DNA of 7,285 nucleotides, from positions 1-7,285 of the forward strand of contig JAJKIL010000019.1 of assembly GCA_021154515.1 (NCBI GenBank). The letters run 5' to 3'. Both the position numbers and the translations under genes were made by a program. The stretch comes from Niastella sp. Its GTDB lineage: Bacteria > Bacteroidota > Bacteroidia > Chitinophagales > Chitinophagaceae. The stretch's first letter is position 1, and each line of letters begins with the position of its first letter. Of the stretch, positions 6,733 through 7,285 are shown in pieces. Below the pieces are notes generated by a model. That model had not been told where the DNA came from. It was given only the letters and a program-made list of their open reading frames with translations, and searched no databases.

Positions 6733-7275
6733 TTGGATAAAGATATTTTAGATGGCTGCAAAAACAATGACCCCAAAAGTCAGGAAAAATTGTACAGGCA
6801 ATTTTACCCGGCCATGTTCGCCTTGTGTAAATGCTTTTTTTCCGACAACCATGATATTCTTACTGCAGTAAATAATGGCATGTTAAAAGTGTTCAGGAGT
6901 ATTCATAAATACGATCCGGCCAAAGGCGATCTGTTTAACTGGGCTTACACCACGGTTCGCAATGCAGCCCTTACGCTTATCAGAGATAAAAAGTCGAAGC
7001 TCACTTTTGAGTTGAATGAAAATAACCAGGATGCCGTGGTGAATAATCCTTTTAAGCAACTGGAGTGGAAAGATATTTATTACTACCTCGACCAGTTGCC
7101 GCCCAATACCAGGTACGTGTGCAGCCTGTATTACCTCGAAGGTTTTTCAATAAAAGAAATAGTTCAATTGATTGACATGAAGGAGGGCACCGTAAAATGG
7201 CAACTGAACGAATGCCGCACCCGGTTGAAAGAAATTTTTGAACGTCATACTAACAGAAACAGAAACATTGGATAG
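6733..7275 (+). CDS. ECF-type RNA polymerase sigma factor
   Basis: The protein has 180 residues and ends at TAG 7273-7275. The start is fixed: an in-frame TAA at 6718-6720 precedes it, no ATG lies between, and TTG 6733-6735 is the only usual start codon before Met28, which would delete part of region 2. Region 2 covers about 15-88, with SQEKLYRQFYPAMFALC, the core-binding segment VNNGMLKVFRSIHKYDP (46-62) and the -10-recognising WAYTTVRNAALTLIRDKK (70-87). Region 4 covers about 115-168, with LPPNTRYVCSLYYLEGFS and the helix-turn-helix SIKEIVQLIDMKEGTVKWQLNECRTRLKE (139-167 region). There is no region 3, and the length is typical of ECF factors. The NNG motif in region 2.2 resembles Bacteroidota ECF proteins that carry LNDGF/LNDSF in place of the more common QExF. 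It should direct RNA polymerase to a small set of promoters in response to an unknown signal. No anti-sigma gene is visible because the window ends 10 bp later. AGGA at 6725-6728 is a poor Shine-Dalgarno. Confidence 0.95.
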   Translation: MDKDILDGCKNNDPKSQEKLYRQFYPAMFALCKCFFSDNHDILTAVNNGMLKVFRSIHKYDPAKGDLFNWAYTTVRNAALTLIRDKKSKLTFELNENNQDAVVNNPFKQLEWKDIYYYLDQLPPNTRYVCSLYYLEGFSIKEIVQLIDMKEGTVKWQLNECRTRLKEIFERHTNRNRNIG

Positions 7276-7285
7276 AAATAATTCA

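Noticed and set aside
547..7275. FecI/FecR-type control of the SusC-like transporter by the ECF sigma factor in the window
   Set aside because: The transporter lacks an STN signalling domain, no FecR-like gene is seen, and the sigma gene lies on the opposite strand about 2.7 kb away.

Overview
The window looks like a chromosomal stretch from a Bacteroidota bacterium, most likely of the Chitinophagaceae type. The pointers are a SusC/RagA-type TonB-dependent transporter directly followed by the start of a SusD/RagB-type lipoprotein, three lipoproteins with short SCK or SCQK lipoboxes, almost no Shine-Dalgarno sequences, a TAnnTTTG-type -7 box, and a Bacteroidota-style ECF sigma factor. The family assignment below phylum level rests on general resemblance and was not checked.

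Layout. On the minus strand, read right to left, are a 489-residue lipoprotein of unknown function (5653 to 4184), a weak terminator candidate and a weak promoter candidate, a complete SusC-like outer-membrane transporter (3981 to 547), a 321-bp spacer filled with G+C-rich repeats (546 to 226), and the first 75 codons of a SusD-like lipoprotein that runs off the left edge (225 to 1). On the plus strand, diverging from the 489-residue gene across a 182-bp intergenic region, are a 272-residue lipoprotein with an Ig/PKD-like domain (5836-6654), an inverted repeat lying on a good -7 box (6668-6715), and an ECF sigma factor that must start at TTG (6733-7275). Only 10 bp follow the sigma factor.

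How the genes fit together. The SusC/SusD pair should form an outer-membrane import complex: a TonB-driven barrel with a surface lipoprotein lid that binds a glycan, peptide or other oligomer. The substrate cannot be read from this window because no hydrolase is present. The transporter has the usual carboxypeptidase-regulatory-like domain before its plug but no N-terminal secretin/TonB (STN) signalling domain, so control by a FecI/FecR-type trans-envelope cascade is not indicated. The sigma factor also lies apart on the other strand. The two full-length lipoproteins are probably cell-envelope proteins, but their roles cannot be deduced.

No strong evidence of a new defence, mobile or regulatory system was seen. 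The points most worth a second look are the composite repeat that separates the susC-like and susD-like genes, and the three-arm repeat (two direct copies plus one inverted copy of ACCGTT) over the presumed sigma-factor promoter.
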